Source: JADMIH01 sp039932335 (GTDB lineage: Bacteria > Chloroflexota > Chloroflexia > QHBQ01 > JADMIH01). From it: DNA of 64,000 nucleotides. The notes under the pieces were generated by a model. That model did not search any database, was not told where the DNA came from, and saw only the letters and a program-made list of their open reading frames with translations. Of this stretch, positions 15,615 to 25,327 are shown one piece after another (position 1 is the first letter of the stretch; each line of letters starts with the position of its first letter). The stretch is taken from contig JBDTQH010000024.1 of assembly GCA_039932335.1 (NCBI GenBank), positions 1 to 64,000 of the forward strand, written 5' to 3'. The translations under genes were made by a program, and so were the position numbers.

Positions 15615-16552
15615 TGCGCGGTCTAGCTGATGTTCGAGTGCTGGTGCTAGCAGGTATGCCGAGCGATTCGGCTTCGCAAGTGGACCTGGATTCGCTTGAT
15701 AGGCGCACAACAGCACACAGGTTGGCATTATACGGCAAGTCCATTCCGATTAATCTGCTGCGATTGCTGAAGCGTTTGGCTTTTGGGCAAGACAATGTTG
15801 TCTTGCTGTACAAGACCGGACTCCTCCCGGCTATGCTGGCTGCAATCGTGGTCAGATTGTTTGGACGGCGTACCCTTTACATCCCTGCGCAAGGACGGTC
15901 GAAGGGTGGCAGCGGGCTACGCAGGCTGATAGGTACGGCTCCAACAGGCCGTCGCAAGGGCACTTCCGGCCGGAATAGCGAGGTAATGCTCAGGGGTATT
16001 GCTCGGTTGGTTGGCCGCAAGTGGGAGATCGCACAGTCTACGCCTTTCCGGATAGATCTGGGATGTGGCAGCCAGGTGCGGCAAGGTTTCACCGGAATAG
16101 ACGCCAGGGTGACCCCGGCTACAGCTATCGTTTCAGACGCCCGTGCGGTCGCGGTAGCCAGCCACACAGCGGACGAAGTATATGCAAGCTGCTTGCTGGA
16201 GCACTTCGAGAACCCGCACGAAGTCTTGCGTGAAATCCATCGTATCTTAGTAAAGGATGGACAAGCTGTACTAAGGTTGCCGAACCTGGGCACATACTCA
16301 TCACATCTGGATCTTACACACCGCTTTCTGGCCGATCTGGCGCTCTGGAGACGCATACTGAGCGGCTATTTTGAAGAGGTCGATGTATTGCCTGTTGGCA
16401 CTAAATACAGAGATAGCCCATCGCTGGTCAAGATTAACTGGGTGCTTGTGAACCTTTTCAAGTGGTACGAACTGGCACAGGGCTGGGATTTCGTTTGTCG
16501 GGGTCCCAGGGCTACCCCAAGCATCGAATACGTTGCCTGGTGGGACGAGTAG
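15614..16552 (+). CDS. SAM-dependent methyltransferase with extra N-terminal segment
   Basis: About 312 residues, starting at ATG 15614 that overlaps the TGA of the preceding gene. Residues about 140-270 form a class I methyltransferase: motif I FRIDLGCGS, then VYASCLLEHFENPHEVLREIHRILV and GQAVLRLPN, as in Methyltransf_11. The first ~110 residues are not part of that fold. They include LLYKTGLLPAMLAAIVVRLF and resemble the N-terminal half of a GT-B glycosyltransferase. The gene may be a fusion, or a glycosyltransferase remnant joined to a methyltransferase. The likely role is methylation of a sugar in the exported polymer. Confidence 0.72.
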   Translation: MRGLADVRVLVLAGMPSDSASQVDLDSLDRRTTAHRLALYGKSIPINLLRLLKRLAFGQDNVVLLYKTGLLPAMLAAIVVRLFGRRTLYIPAQGRSKGGSGLRRLIGTAPTGRRKGTSGRNSEVMLRGIARLVGRKWEIAQSTPFRIDLGCGSQVRQGFTGIDARVTPATAIVSDARAVAVASHTADEVYASCLLEHFENPHEVLREIHRILVKDGQAVLRLPNLGTYSSHLDLTHRFLADLALWRRILSGYFEEVDVLPVGTKYRDSPSLVKINWVLVNLFKWYELAQGWDFVCRGPRATPSIEYVAWWDE

Positions 16553-16560
16553 GCTGCTGA

Positions 16561-18033
16561 TTGGCTCGCCAGCTTTTTGCTCAACTATCCAAAGAGTCGT
16601 TCGTCTATGGCTTTACTGCAGCCGCAGCAAAGCTCGTGGGCTTTATTCTGGTGCCTCTTTACGCACGTATGCTCACGCAATCCGGCTTTGGAATCCTCGA
16701 CCTTGTGACCACGGGCACCGCAATCCTTAGCTCCGTCCTCATCCTGGGCATGGACTCGTCTATAGCGATCATATTTTACAAAACTGAGGATCCAACCGAG
16801 CGCCGTACCATTGCCTCTACCTTCCTCGTATTTGAGATTGTCTTCACGCTGATTGTTTGTGCCCTTCTTTTGCCGGCCGCAGAACCTATAGCCCTGCTAG
16901 CCTTTGGCGATGCTTCGCTAACACCCTATGTCCAGATTGCGCTGGCGACTGTGCCTTTCGCTATCTACATAACCATGTTCCTTGACATAGCAAGGCTCAT
17001 CAGGATTCCGACCCGATACATGGTAATCTCTCTCGGCAACCTCATCTTTACTTCTGTGCTGATTGTGCTGGCTGTGGTTGTCTATGGTTTGGGAGTGTGG
17101 GGCGTTCTGACTGCCACGCTGATAGGCAGCGTGGTCTTTAGCCTTGTGGGTTTCTACACGACACGCTCCCAGTATGGACCGTTCTTTTCGCGCACCGTGT
17201 TGAGGCGTATGATCTTGCTCGGTCTTCCTCTTGTGCCTGCCGCTCTCTCGCTCTGGATAATCGGCTCCTCTAACCGCTGGTTTGTCTTACACATCACGTC
17301 ATCCGCAGAGCAAGTGGCCATCCTGGCTCTCGCCACCAGATTGGCCGCACCGGTAGTGCTGGTTGTCACGGCCTTCCAGATTGCCTGGGTGCCGTTTTCA
17401 CTCTCCATAGCACGCCAGGATGCCGCCGAGCGGGTATATACGCGGACATTGCTCTATTTCCTCGCTGTGACCTTCGCGATCTTGCTGCCGCTGACCCTGT
17501 GGGCCGGGCCAATCATACAGTTGTTCTCCACAGATGCCTACTTGCCGGCCGCCAACCTGATCGCACTCACAGGTATGATCAGCATCAGTTCGGGCGCGTA
17601 CTACATAGTAGCAACGGGCATCAATCTTTCGGGCAAAACCATCCATATCGGCTGGACGACCCTCGTCGCAGCGGGAGTGAGCATATTGCTGAACCTTGCG
17701 CTCATACCAGTGCTGGGCGTGCTTGGGGCGGCTTTCGCGGGGCTTGTCGCGAGCCTCACCCCAGTTGTGCTGCTTTACATAATGTCGCAGCGCATACACC
17801 CTCTGCCCTACGATTTGCCCGCTGTTCTTACCCTGTCCGGTCTCGGGGCGCTTCTGCTGCTCGCGGCTACGCTGTTGCATCTGTCCGATCCGCTGTTTGA
17901 CTTTGCTGCTCGCGTGGTTATTCTTGCTATCTTCCCGGCTGCACTTCTGGCTCTGGGCGTAATCAGGCCGCGTGATCTGCGCGAAATGATGCATATGCTG
18001 AGCGGTCGTATGCGAAGAGGAGCAGACGTATGA
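16561..18033 (+). CDS. Wzx-like oligosaccharide flippase (MOP superfamily)
   Basis: A 490-residue integral membrane protein with about 12-14 hydrophobic helices from start to end. The N-terminus FVYGFTAAAAKLVGFILVP and the following YARMLTQSGFGILDLV are typical of the polysaccharide biosynthesis (RfbX/Wzx) family. It would move lipid-linked repeat units across the cytoplasmic membrane. The start is TTG 16561, 8 bp after the methyltransferase gene. The end overlaps the next gene by 4 nt. No Wzy polymerase is recognisable in the locus. Confidence 0.87.
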   Translation: MARQLFAQLSKESFVYGFTAAAAKLVGFILVPLYARMLTQSGFGILDLVTTGTAILSSVLILGMDSSIAIIFYKTEDPTERRTIASTFLVFEIVFTLIVCALLLPAAEPIALLAFGDASLTPYVQIALATVPFAIYITMFLDIARLIRIPTRYMVISLGNLIFTSVLIVLAVVVYGLGVWGVLTATLIGSVVFSLVGFYTTRSQYGPFFSRTVLRRMILLGLPLVPAALSLWIIGSSNRWFVLHITSSAEQVAILALATRLAAPVVLVVTAFQIAWVPFSLSIARQDAAERVYTRTLLYFLAVTFAILLPLTLWAGPIIQLFSTDAYLPAANLIALTGMISISSGAYYIVATGINLSGKTIHIGWTTLVAAGVSILLNLALIPVLGVLGAAFAGLVASLTPVVLLYIMSQRIHPLPYDLPAVLTLSGLGALLLLAATLLHLSDPLFDFAARVVILAIFPAALLALGVIRPRDLREMMHMLSGRMRRGADV

Positions 18034-19205
18034 AGCGACGAGTCTGCATTCTCTCTTTCTCGCCAATCTACCGCGACGCGCGTGTGCTGCGCCAAATAGA
18101 ATACCTGTCGCCCCACTATGATCTGACCGTTATAGGCTACGGCCCGCCCCTGCAAGAATGGCCCGACGTACAATGGCTGCCTGTCACAGTCAAATCGAGC
18201 CTGATTACTCGCGTGATGGGTTTCCTGCTGATGGTGCTGGGCCGCGTAATCCCGCCGCTTTACACTTTCTGGTACTGGAGCAAAGCACACCACCGCGAGG
18301 CTCTCGAAAACGCTGTGACTAGCCGCGCCGATGTCTACCATGCCAACGACTGGAATGCCCTGCCCGTCGCGGCGGAGGCTGCCCGACGCTACGGCTCCAA
18401 ATTGGTGCTTGACGCTCACGAATACGCGCCTCTTGAGTTCGAGGAGCGGCGCTGGTGGCGCTGGTTCTACAGGCCGCTCGTGCTCTATTTCCTCAGAAGG
18501 TATAGAGGGCAGCTTAATGCATCTATGACTGTCGCCCCTGCTATTGCCGAGCGATATGCGGCCGAGCTTGGCTTCTCGCCCATTACCGTCCTGAACGCGC
18601 CTGTGCTGGTGCCCGTTGAGCAACATGATATTGACCCCAACAACATTCGCCTGGTTTATCATGGAGGAGCCAGCCCCGACCGGCGCCTTGAACGCATGAT
18701 AGAAACGCTCGAGAAGACCGAGCGTCGTTTCACCTTACACTTTATAATGGTAGACGAGACCTCTCCATACGTGCAAAGTCTCAAGCAGCTTGCGAGGAGA
18801 CTTGAACCGGAACGTATACAGTTCCACCCGCCCGTGCCGCCCTCGAAGATCGTGGACCGCATCGCTGAGTACGACATCGGTTTCTACCTTCTTGAGCCGT
18901 CCAACTACAATAACAGCGTTGCGCTGCCTAACAAGTTCTTTGATTTCCTGGCTGCGGGTCTCGCGGTCTGTGTAGGCCCGTCTCCCGGCATGGCACGTAT
19001 GGTAAAGGAATACGGCTTTGGCTGCGTAACTCCCTCCTTTGATTCGGGCGCGGCCTCTCAAACGCTCAACAGTCTGACGGCCGAAGAGATAGCTCGAATG
19101 CGCGAGGCTTCACGCAGCACAGCTCAACTCTTCAACGCCGACCGCGAGATGGGCAAGATGCTGGAGCTATACCGGCACCTGTTCGATGATAGTGATAATC
19201 AATAA
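18030..19205 (+). CDS. GT4-like glycosyltransferase
   Basis: A 391-residue GT-B enzyme starting with an ATGA overlap to the flippase gene. The N-terminus VCILSFSPIYRDARVLRQIEYL and the DVYHANDWNALPVA segment are typical of GT4 relatives acting in the same style as the enzyme at 21222-22457. The C-terminal domain carries VYHGGASPDRRLERMIE and LPNKFFDFLAAGLAV. The usual EX7E is altered, with a PNKFFD motif in its place, as in some capsule transferases. Specificity is unknown. Confidence 0.83.
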   Translation: MKRRVCILSFSPIYRDARVLRQIEYLSPHYDLTVIGYGPPLQEWPDVQWLPVTVKSSLITRVMGFLLMVLGRVIPPLYTFWYWSKAHHREALENAVTSRADVYHANDWNALPVAAEAARRYGSKLVLDAHEYAPLEFEERRWWRWFYRPLVLYFLRRYRGQLNASMTVAPAIAERYAAELGFSPITVLNAPVLVPVEQHDIDPNNIRLVYHGGASPDRRLERMIETLEKTERRFTLHFIMVDETSPYVQSLKQLARRLEPERIQFHPPVPPSKIVDRIAEYDIGFYLLEPSNYNNSVALPNKFFDFLAAGLAVCVGPSPGMARMVKEYGFGCVTPSFDSGAASQTLNSLTAEEIARMREASRSTAQLFNADREMGKMLELYRHLFDDSDNQ

Positions 19206-19224
19206 GAGATAGGCAGTAGAACCA

Positions 19225-21225
19225 ATGTGTGGGATATTCGGCATCTGGCATACTGGCGGTAAAATGCTTGACCTGGCGGCCTTGCGGCGTGCCACCACCT
19301 CGCTGAGTCACCGCGGCCCCGATGACGAGGGCTACTTGCTGGTAAACACCCGCACGGGGCGTACTGTGCTCTGCGGCGGCGACAACACCCGCACCGAGCT
19401 TGGCCTCCCGAGCATAGCCGAGTACACAGGCGTTATCGGTGAGCGGTTCGATCTCGCGCTTGGCTTCCGGCGCCTCGCAATCCTGGACCTCTCGCCCGCC
19501 GGGCACCAACCGATGTGCAGCCCGGACGGCTCGCTCTGGCTGATCTTCAACGGCGAGATCTATAACTACATTGAGCTTCGTTCCGAGCTCGCCGCTTACG
19601 GCCATACGTTCAAGACTGGCACCGACAGCGAGGTTATCCTGGCTGCCTACCGCCAGTGGGGGCCTGATTGCCTGAGTCACTTCAACGGCATGTGGGCCTT
19701 CGCCATCTGGGACAGCAGGGCACGAGAGGTTTTCGTGGCGCGCGACCGCTTTGGTGTGAAGCCGATGTACACCGTTTCAGGCCAGGGAGGGACATTCGCC
19801 TTTTCCTCAGAGATAAAGGCACTGCTCATAAGCGGTGTTGTGCCGTTCCGCCCGTCGCCCGCCGCCATTTCGCGTTACATCGCGCAGGGCACGTTCCCCA
19901 GCCACGCCCAGGGCGAAACCTTTTTCGAGGGAGTGCAGGAGCTACCCGCAGGATATTGCGCTCTCGTTTCCCCGGCGGGGCGTCAGCCGCACCGCTACTG
20001 GTCGCTGCCCACGATAGAGCAGCCGTCGCCCTCAACGGATGAAGCCGCGGCTTGTTACAGCGAGCTATTCACCGATGCTGTTCGGTTACGTTTACGTGCT
20101 GATGTGCCGGTCGGCACCTGCCTATCAGGTGGCGTCGATTCGTCCTCAATCGTCGCGGTCGCGGGCAATCTCATGCAGACCGAGCACGCTGTTTCGCTTG
20201 AACGCCTTGGCGACCACCAGCAGACCTTCAGCGCGGTCTATCCTATCGTCGGGCCGTGGGACGAGCGGCGCTATATAGAGCAGGTGGTTGACCGCACAGG
20301 AGCGGCGGGCAACTATATCAGCCCCACCGTCGAGCGGCTCTGGGACGACCTTGAGCAGCTTGTGTGGCACCAGGACGAGCCGTTCCAATCCACAAGCATC
20401 TTCGCCCAGTGGTGCGTGATGAGCCTCGCCCACGAGCGCGGCGTGACCGTGCTGCTCGATGGGCAGGGGGCCGATGAGGTGCTTGGCGGCTACCGTCCCT
20501 ATGCTGTCTGGCTGGGCCAGCTTATTCGCGCCGGGCGTATCGCACAGGCCGTACAGGAAGCACGCGCTCTTCGCTCGGTCACCGGGCAGAACCCGCTGCC
20601 GCTGGTCGCGCGCGGATTGGCTGGGCAGCTACCCGCGCCTCTACTCAGGCGCTTGCGCGGCTCGCGTATGAGGCAGGCGGTTGCCGGGTCGGGTCTGCGG
20701 CCCGAGCTTGGGCAGACATTGGAGGCAGCCGTGGCCTCTTCCGGCGAGGCATACGAGGGGTTGGACAGCCTGAACAACCACCTTGCTCGCCTCATCACGG
20801 AAGACTCGCTTCCCAACCTCCTGCGCTACGAGGACCGCAACTCAATGGCCTTCTCCATAGAAAGCCGCGTGCCTTTCCTCGACTACCGCCTCGTGGAGTA
20901 CGTGTTCAGGCAGGCTTCCCATTTGCGTATCCACGACGGCTGGACCAAATGGATTCAGCGCACAGCCGTGGACGATAAGCTGCCCGCTGACATTGTGTGG
21001 CGGCGCGACAAGGTCGGCTTCGAGACGCCGGAACAGCAGTGGTTCCGCGCAGGCAAATCTCACCTCCTCAGCATCCTCAATGACGACTCTTCCGCCTCTA
21101 GCTACCTCGACATGGCCCAAGTTCGCCGTGAAGCGCCCGGAATGATCGACGTCGGCAATACCGCGCAGGTCTGGCGCTGGGTAAATCTCGTGCTCTGGCT
21201 GCGCAGTTTTGAGCGTGCTCTTTGA
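19225..21225 (+). CDS. asnB: AsnB-type glutamine amidotransferase (asparagine synthetase family)
   Basis: A 666-residue protein with an N-terminal class II glutaminase domain (nucleophile Cys2 in MCGIFGIW; RHRG-like SHRGPDDEG) and a C-terminal AMP-forming synthetase domain (PP-loop LSGGVDSS near residue 301). Asparagine synthetases use this architecture. So do homologues in O-antigen loci (WbpS type) that turn sugar carboxylates into amides. Its place between glycosyltransferase genes, 19 bp and -4 bp from its neighbours, and downstream of a uronic-acid pathway favours sugar amidation. A housekeeping role in asparagine synthesis remains possible. Confidence 0.9.
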   Translation: MCGIFGIWHTGGKMLDLAALRRATTSLSHRGPDDEGYLLVNTRTGRTVLCGGDNTRTELGLPSIAEYTGVIGERFDLALGFRRLAILDLSPAGHQPMCSPDGSLWLIFNGEIYNYIELRSELAAYGHTFKTGTDSEVILAAYRQWGPDCLSHFNGMWAFAIWDSRAREVFVARDRFGVKPMYTVSGQGGTFAFSSEIKALLISGVVPFRPSPAAISRYIAQGTFPSHAQGETFFEGVQELPAGYCALVSPAGRQPHRYWSLPTIEQPSPSTDEAAACYSELFTDAVRLRLRADVPVGTCLSGGVDSSSIVAVAGNLMQTEHAVSLERLGDHQQTFSAVYPIVGPWDERRYIEQVVDRTGAAGNYISPTVERLWDDLEQLVWHQDEPFQSTSIFAQWCVMSLAHERGVTVLLDGQGADEVLGGYRPYAVWLGQLIRAGRIAQAVQEARALRSVTGQNPLPLVARGLAGQLPAPLLRRLRGSRMRQAVAGSGLRPELGQTLEAAVASSGEAYEGLDSLNNHLARLITEDSLPNLLRYEDRNSMAFSIESRVPFLDYRLVEYVFRQASHLRIHDGWTKWIQRTAVDDKLPADIVWRRDKVGFETPEQQWFRAGKSHLLSILNDDSSASSYLDMAQVRREAPGMIDVGNTAQVWRWVNLVLWLRSFERAL

Positions 21226-22457
21226 GCAGCAGGGCAACCGTGCGACCCTCCGGCGGCAAGCCTTCCGTTCTCATGGTGACACAGGACGTGGAGGTGACCC
21301 GCCGCATTCTTCAGGAGGCCCACTCCCTCACCGCAGCGGGCTACCCCGTGCGTATCCTCACTCGCTCCGCCGACGAGCACGACGGGAGCGGCACTGTCGA
21401 AGGTCTACCCGTTGAGTGGGTGGCCGTTAAAGGCCGCGACCCGCGCTTTGGCTGGCTATACCGTCTGGCGGGCAAGACACGAGGCACGCAGGCCGCCGCT
21501 CTCTGGAGCGTGATCAGCGGCCGCCACACCTTCACCATACGCGCATTGCCTCGCGCCATCGCCTACCACGCGGACATATACCACGCGCACGACCTGAACA
21601 ATCTGGAGATCGCCTACCGCGCCGCCGGAGCCAACAAGGCAAAGCTGGTCTATGACGCGCACGAGCTTTTCTCGGAGATGGCGAACCGCTGGGTGCGCCT
21701 CAAGCGCAGGTCATGGCAGCGCCTGGAAGGACGGTTGCTCCCGCGCGCCGACCTCGCGATAACCGTCAACGAGCTAATCGCTGAAGAGATGAGCAAGCGT
21801 TATCACGTCCCGCCGCCTCTCGTGCTGCTCAACTGCCCAGATCCGCCTCCCAGCTTCGACCCGCATGCTCGCTATGACCTGATCCGTGAGCGGCTTGGCC
21901 TGCCGCCGGAGCGCAAGGTGGTGCTCTATCAAGGCTGGATGTCGGCAGGACGTGGGCTGGAGAACCTTGTGCGTGCCGCCCGCCTGCTTGCCGGTAACGC
22001 CGCCGTGGTCTTCATGGGCTATGGCGACTATCAGGCCGAATTGGAGCGCATGGCCGCCGCCGAACCTGCGGGCGCTGTCAGCTTCATCCCCGCCGTTCCT
22101 CAGCGCGATCTGCTCGCCTACTGTGCCTCAGCCGACGTTGGCGTGATCCCGTACCAGGCCGTTGACCTGAACAATTATTACACCTCGCCCAACAAGCTCT
22201 TCGATTTTATCCAGGCAGCCCTGCCCATTGTCGCCAGCGACCTGCCCTACCTTCGCAAGGTGATAGCAGGCCACGACCTCGGCGTGGTAGCAAAGCTGGA
22301 CAGCCCCGCGACATACGCCGCAGCCATCAACAGCGTCCTGACCCTCCCCGACAACGCCGCGACCCTCCGCGCCAACCTCCGCCACGCCGCCCCCTCCTAC
22401 ACATGGTCCGCCCAGGCCGAAAAGCTGGTGGGGGCGTACCGTAGACTGTGTCCGTGA
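21222..22457 (+). CDS. GT4-family glycosyltransferase
   Basis: A 411-residue GT-B protein whose TTG start overlaps the asnB stop (TTGA). The N-terminal domain includes VLMVTQDVEVTRRILQEAHSL and ADIYHAHDLNNLEIAYRA with YDAHELFSEM. The C-terminal domain includes VLYQGWMSAGRGLENLVRAA and SPNKLFDFIQAALPIVASD. It is clearly related to the enzyme at 18030-19205 (same YDAHE-like and PNK-F-DF motifs), suggesting duplication inside the locus. It is the last gene before a strong terminator. Confidence 0.85.
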   Translation: MSSRATVRPSGGKPSVLMVTQDVEVTRRILQEAHSLTAAGYPVRILTRSADEHDGSGTVEGLPVEWVAVKGRDPRFGWLYRLAGKTRGTQAAALWSVISGRHTFTIRALPRAIAYHADIYHAHDLNNLEIAYRAAGANKAKLVYDAHELFSEMANRWVRLKRRSWQRLEGRLLPRADLAITVNELIAEEMSKRYHVPPPLVLLNCPDPPPSFDPHARYDLIRERLGLPPERKVVLYQGWMSAGRGLENLVRAARLLAGNAAVVFMGYGDYQAELERMAAAEPAGAVSFIPAVPQRDLLAYCASADVGVIPYQAVDLNNYYTSPNKLFDFIQAALPIVASDLPYLRKVIAGHDLGVVAKLDSPATYAAAINSVLTLPDNAATLRANLRHAAPSYTWSAQAEKLVGAYRRLCP

Positions 22458-22471
22458 CGGCTGACGGAGCT

Positions 22472-22503
22472 AGGCCCCTCCCGATCCAGGAGGGGCCTTC
22501 TTC
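22472..22503 (+). terminator. Rho-independent terminator ending the polysaccharide locus
   Basis: A 10-bp perfect stem (AGGCCCCTCC at 22472-22481, GGAGGGGCCT at 22489-22498) followed by TCTTCT. The convergent gene ends at 22511, so it may serve both strands. Confidence 0.82.
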
Positions 22504-22510
22504 TACAAGC

Positions 22511-24244
22511 CTAAGGCTGAGAGCAGCCTGGCAGCTTGAAGCTGCCGATCCGGGTCTGCCAGCCTGCAGGGCTGGATGCCTGACCTTCCGCGGTGTAATA
22601 TTCGTTCACATACCAGAACGTACAATCGTCCCTGGGGTCGATGTTCATCGACGTGTAGTCCCCCCATCGTGAGTTAAGGGTTCTCTGCACACCGGTGCCG
22701 TTTACAACCACGCCCTCGCCCTGTGTCATCTGTCCCAGCGGGTCACCGGCAAGACGGCCTGTATAACGGATGCCAGGGTACACATTGAAGCCGTTCACCA
22801 CACTGTAGCCAAGGCCCATGTTACCCTTCCGATCCTGGGCTATGCTTCCCATCCAGCGGTGTACCCCGTCGGTAGATGCGTACGTGCCCTGCTGGTACAC
22901 TGAGTAGCCACTATCTGTTCGCCTGATCTCGTACCAGCGCACGCCCGCCACGCCCGGCAGCGCTTCAACCGACTGGTTTGTCACCAGCGACTCGTAATCC
23001 TTGAAGTTCCTGTAGGCCAGCCGCCATGTGGGCCGTTGTCGATAAGAAAGTATGTCGAGGAATTGGGCCTGATTAGTGATACCCGGCTGAGGTAGGCAGT
23101 CACGAGCATCCGGCCCGCATGGGAAGACAGAGTCGAACGGTGCCACTGGAAGCTGGGCAGCCAGACCGAGCGTTGCCAAAGGCGTTGACCGCCACTTAAC
23201 GGTCAGGTCCCAGATATTGATAGCATCGGAGGTAGCCCCATAGTCAGCGTCGTCATCCTGCGTGCCAACAAACGGTGCGGCAGCGTCATTTTTTGGCTTC
23301 TTGGTACCGTCGATGTCAGGTGGCAGCAACCCGTCACCAACCAATGGCAACATGCCCGGCGCATTCCCATCGATGAAGAACCTCACCATTCGAGCACGGG
23401 GGTCGCCGTTCACCATCTTGTTCTTTTCCAGCGCGATAATTCCCATTCCATACTCTATGGTAGGTCCAAACTCACGCGTTGATATCAGATATGAATCGGT
23501 CCAAACGCCGTACTTAGGGTAGTCCGGGAAGTTGAGCCCCGTCGAGAACGCATATCGGTAGTAAGCGCCGGTAGGGTCGCCGGTCTGAGAGATCGCTATG
23601 CAGTTCCAGTATTCCGGCCCGGCGCTGGTGAACTGGCTGAGGATCCAACGATCCACCAGTTGGTCATACAGCACAACGGGGTCGCCCGCATTGCCGCCGC
23701 AGTCCGGTATCGCAAATCCCGCCCACAAACTGCCCAACGTCATTGGTCCGACCAGCCGGTTACCGCTCTTGTCATAAACGGCAAGAACCAGGTTGACCAT
23801 CTCAACATAGTTGTTCGGGCCCACATCACCTACCGGGTCCGGAGGGTTGACTCGCCCGCCTAAGAGGTTGAAATTATCCTGGTTGGAAAGCCCTTCGAAA
23901 TTAGCGAGGGTACCTGGAATCAGTGGAGCAACCTTCGCTCCTGAAGCACCAGCCTGGAGCGCCCCGTCACCGGAGTAACCTTTATCCTTGGCAACCGGAC
24001 CACGTTCGGCTCGTATTTCCATCTCCGACTCACCGGCCGGCAATGTCACCTGTGCTGCTACGGAACGCAGGGCCGGCGAGCTATCGAATGCTACTGCTGT
24101 TGAGAAAGTTGCCGACGGTTGGACACGTTGCCCGGGTTGCGTAACGCCTGTTTTCTGCGCTTGTGCGCTTGCAGTTAGGGCTGCCACTGTACTGACGAGC
24201 ATGACGAACACAGCTATCAAAGTTACTAAACGCTGTCGTTTCAT
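22511..24244 (-). CDS. Large secreted protein of unknown function
   Basis: A 577-residue protein starting at ATG 24244 after AAGGAGAG. It has a signal peptide (MKRQRLVTLIAVFVML with cleavage near ASAQAQ). The mature part contains PPDPVGDVGPNNYVEMVNL, DGDPVV-like GDPVVLYDQLVDRWILSQF and SQTGDPTGAYYRYAF. I know this pattern from a widespread but unnamed family of exported proteins in Chloroflexota and other phyla. Many paired aromatic/Gly strands suggest a beta-propeller-like fold, which is an inference. There is no C-terminal sorting motif or membrane anchor. It is monocistronic. Confidence 0.75.
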   Translation of the reverse strand: MKRQRLVTLIAVFVMLVSTVAALTASAQAQKTGVTQPGQRVQPSATFSTAVAFDSSPALRSVAAQVTLPAGESEMEIRAERGPVAKDKGYSGDGALQAGASGAKVAPLIPGTLANFEGLSNQDNFNLLGGRVNPPDPVGDVGPNNYVEMVNLVLAVYDKSGNRLVGPMTLGSLWAGFAIPDCGGNAGDPVVLYDQLVDRWILSQFTSAGPEYWNCIAISQTGDPTGAYYRYAFSTGLNFPDYPKYGVWTDSYLISTREFGPTIEYGMGIIALEKNKMVNGDPRARMVRFFIDGNAPGMLPLVGDGLLPPDIDGTKKPKNDAAAPFVGTQDDDADYGATSDAINIWDLTVKWRSTPLATLGLAAQLPVAPFDSVFPCGPDARDCLPQPGITNQAQFLDILSYRQRPTWRLAYRNFKDYESLVTNQSVEALPGVAGVRWYEIRRTDSGYSVYQQGTYASTDGVHRWMGSIAQDRKGNMGLGYSVVNGFNVYPGIRYTGRLAGDPLGQMTQGEGVVVNGTGVQRTLNSRWGDYTSMNIDPRDDCTFWYVNEYYTAEGQASSPAGWQTRIGSFKLPGCSQP

Positions 24245-24915
24245 GGTTTGCTCTCCTTAGAGTTCCCTGGTTTAAGCTCCTTCTGATGATCGACCTATCA
24301 GGCAGCTAGACTATAGGCACCGCTCCTTCCAACGTCACCATACCCACACGGGTCACCATATCCAGCATGGTTGCTGTTAATGGCATCTGCTCGTGAACGG
24401 CTATATAGCTATATGAGCGCAGTGCTCACGGCTCTACAGGTAAGGGTGACTGTAACAGGTACTGGTGAATGTACCCGGCGCAACGTCCAATGGACCACAG
24501 CAAAGGTCGTAGAAGACCCCTGCCGGTGAGCTAATTGATGGAGGGCTGTAATATAGTCAAGAATAGACTATCTCAGGCTAGCTCATTAGATACACTAGCA
24601 TAGCCCCCACGCCGCCAGTTGTCAATAGGTATTAACTATCTGGCCAGATATAGGCCGTAAACACAACTTGCCGATATCCACCGGCTGTACTGTGGCCGGG
24701 GCGAAACGCCACGATACATAGTTTTGGGCAAGCAGTAAGCAAGTACTATTGCACTTCCCTGTCATTCACAGTACACTAAGAACAAGCGACCATGTTTATT
24801 TGATCGCCTTCCTACCTGATTGTTTCAGGATGGGAATCATCGAAGCAATACAGGAGGCAGGACCTTCTTAAGCATCCAGTCAACACCAAATAGCTTCAAT
24901 ACTATAGGAGGCAAC
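24245..24915. other. Long AT-richer intergenic region
   Basis: About 670 bp between divergent genes with no convincing open frame. It contains a 12-bp palindrome ATATAGCTATAT (24403-24414). It also has an inverted repeat ATAGTC (24553-24558) with GACTAT (24566-24571), and a direct GTCACCATA pair near 24335-24362. These could be regulator sites; none is known to me. Confidence 0.4.
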
Positions 24916-25302
24916 GTGTCAGAAGTCAGCGTGGAGTTTGATAATAAGAATCAGCTTGACCGCATCCAGGCTCTGCTGGTAACGCCGGAGATACTCTATG
25001 CAGTTTTCGACCTCAAGGGCAGTGGGAGCGGCTTCATTGGCATCACTGATCGGCGTATCATCTTTATGGACCAGGGCGTTATCCGCAAGAAGCGCAGTCT
25101 GGTTTCTTTACCCTTTTCCAAAATGACCGCCGTGGCGAGCGAAGACTCGGGTGGTATAGTTTTCGGCACAAGCACGCTCACTGTTCTTGCCGGCAGTCGT
25201 GAGTTCGACTTTGACTTCCGCACGAACGAGAAGGCACACAGAGCGTATCAGTTAATCATGTGGAACTTGCTTCAGCATGAGCGTCCCGGGATCATGCACT
25301 AA
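24916..25302 (+). CDS. Small PH-domain-like protein
   Basis: A 128-residue protein starting at GTG 24916 after GGAGG (24907-24911). Its pattern YAVFDLKGSGSGFIGITDRRIIFMD, then SLPFSKMTAVA and FGTSTLTVLAGSREFDFDF, followed by a C-terminal helix, is that of the bacterial PH domain (bPH/YokE type). There is no membrane segment. The function of such domains in bacteria is mostly unknown. The next gene starts 25 bp downstream with its own ribosome-binding site, so the two may be cotranscribed. Confidence 0.65.
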   Translation: MSEVSVEFDNKNQLDRIQALLVTPEILYAVFDLKGSGSGFIGITDRRIIFMDQGVIRKKRSLVSLPFSKMTAVASEDSGGIVFGTSTLTVLAGSREFDFDFRTNEKAHRAYQLIMWNLLQHERPGIMH

Positions 25303-25327
25303 TTTCCAGCGTAAGGAGAGCATAAAG

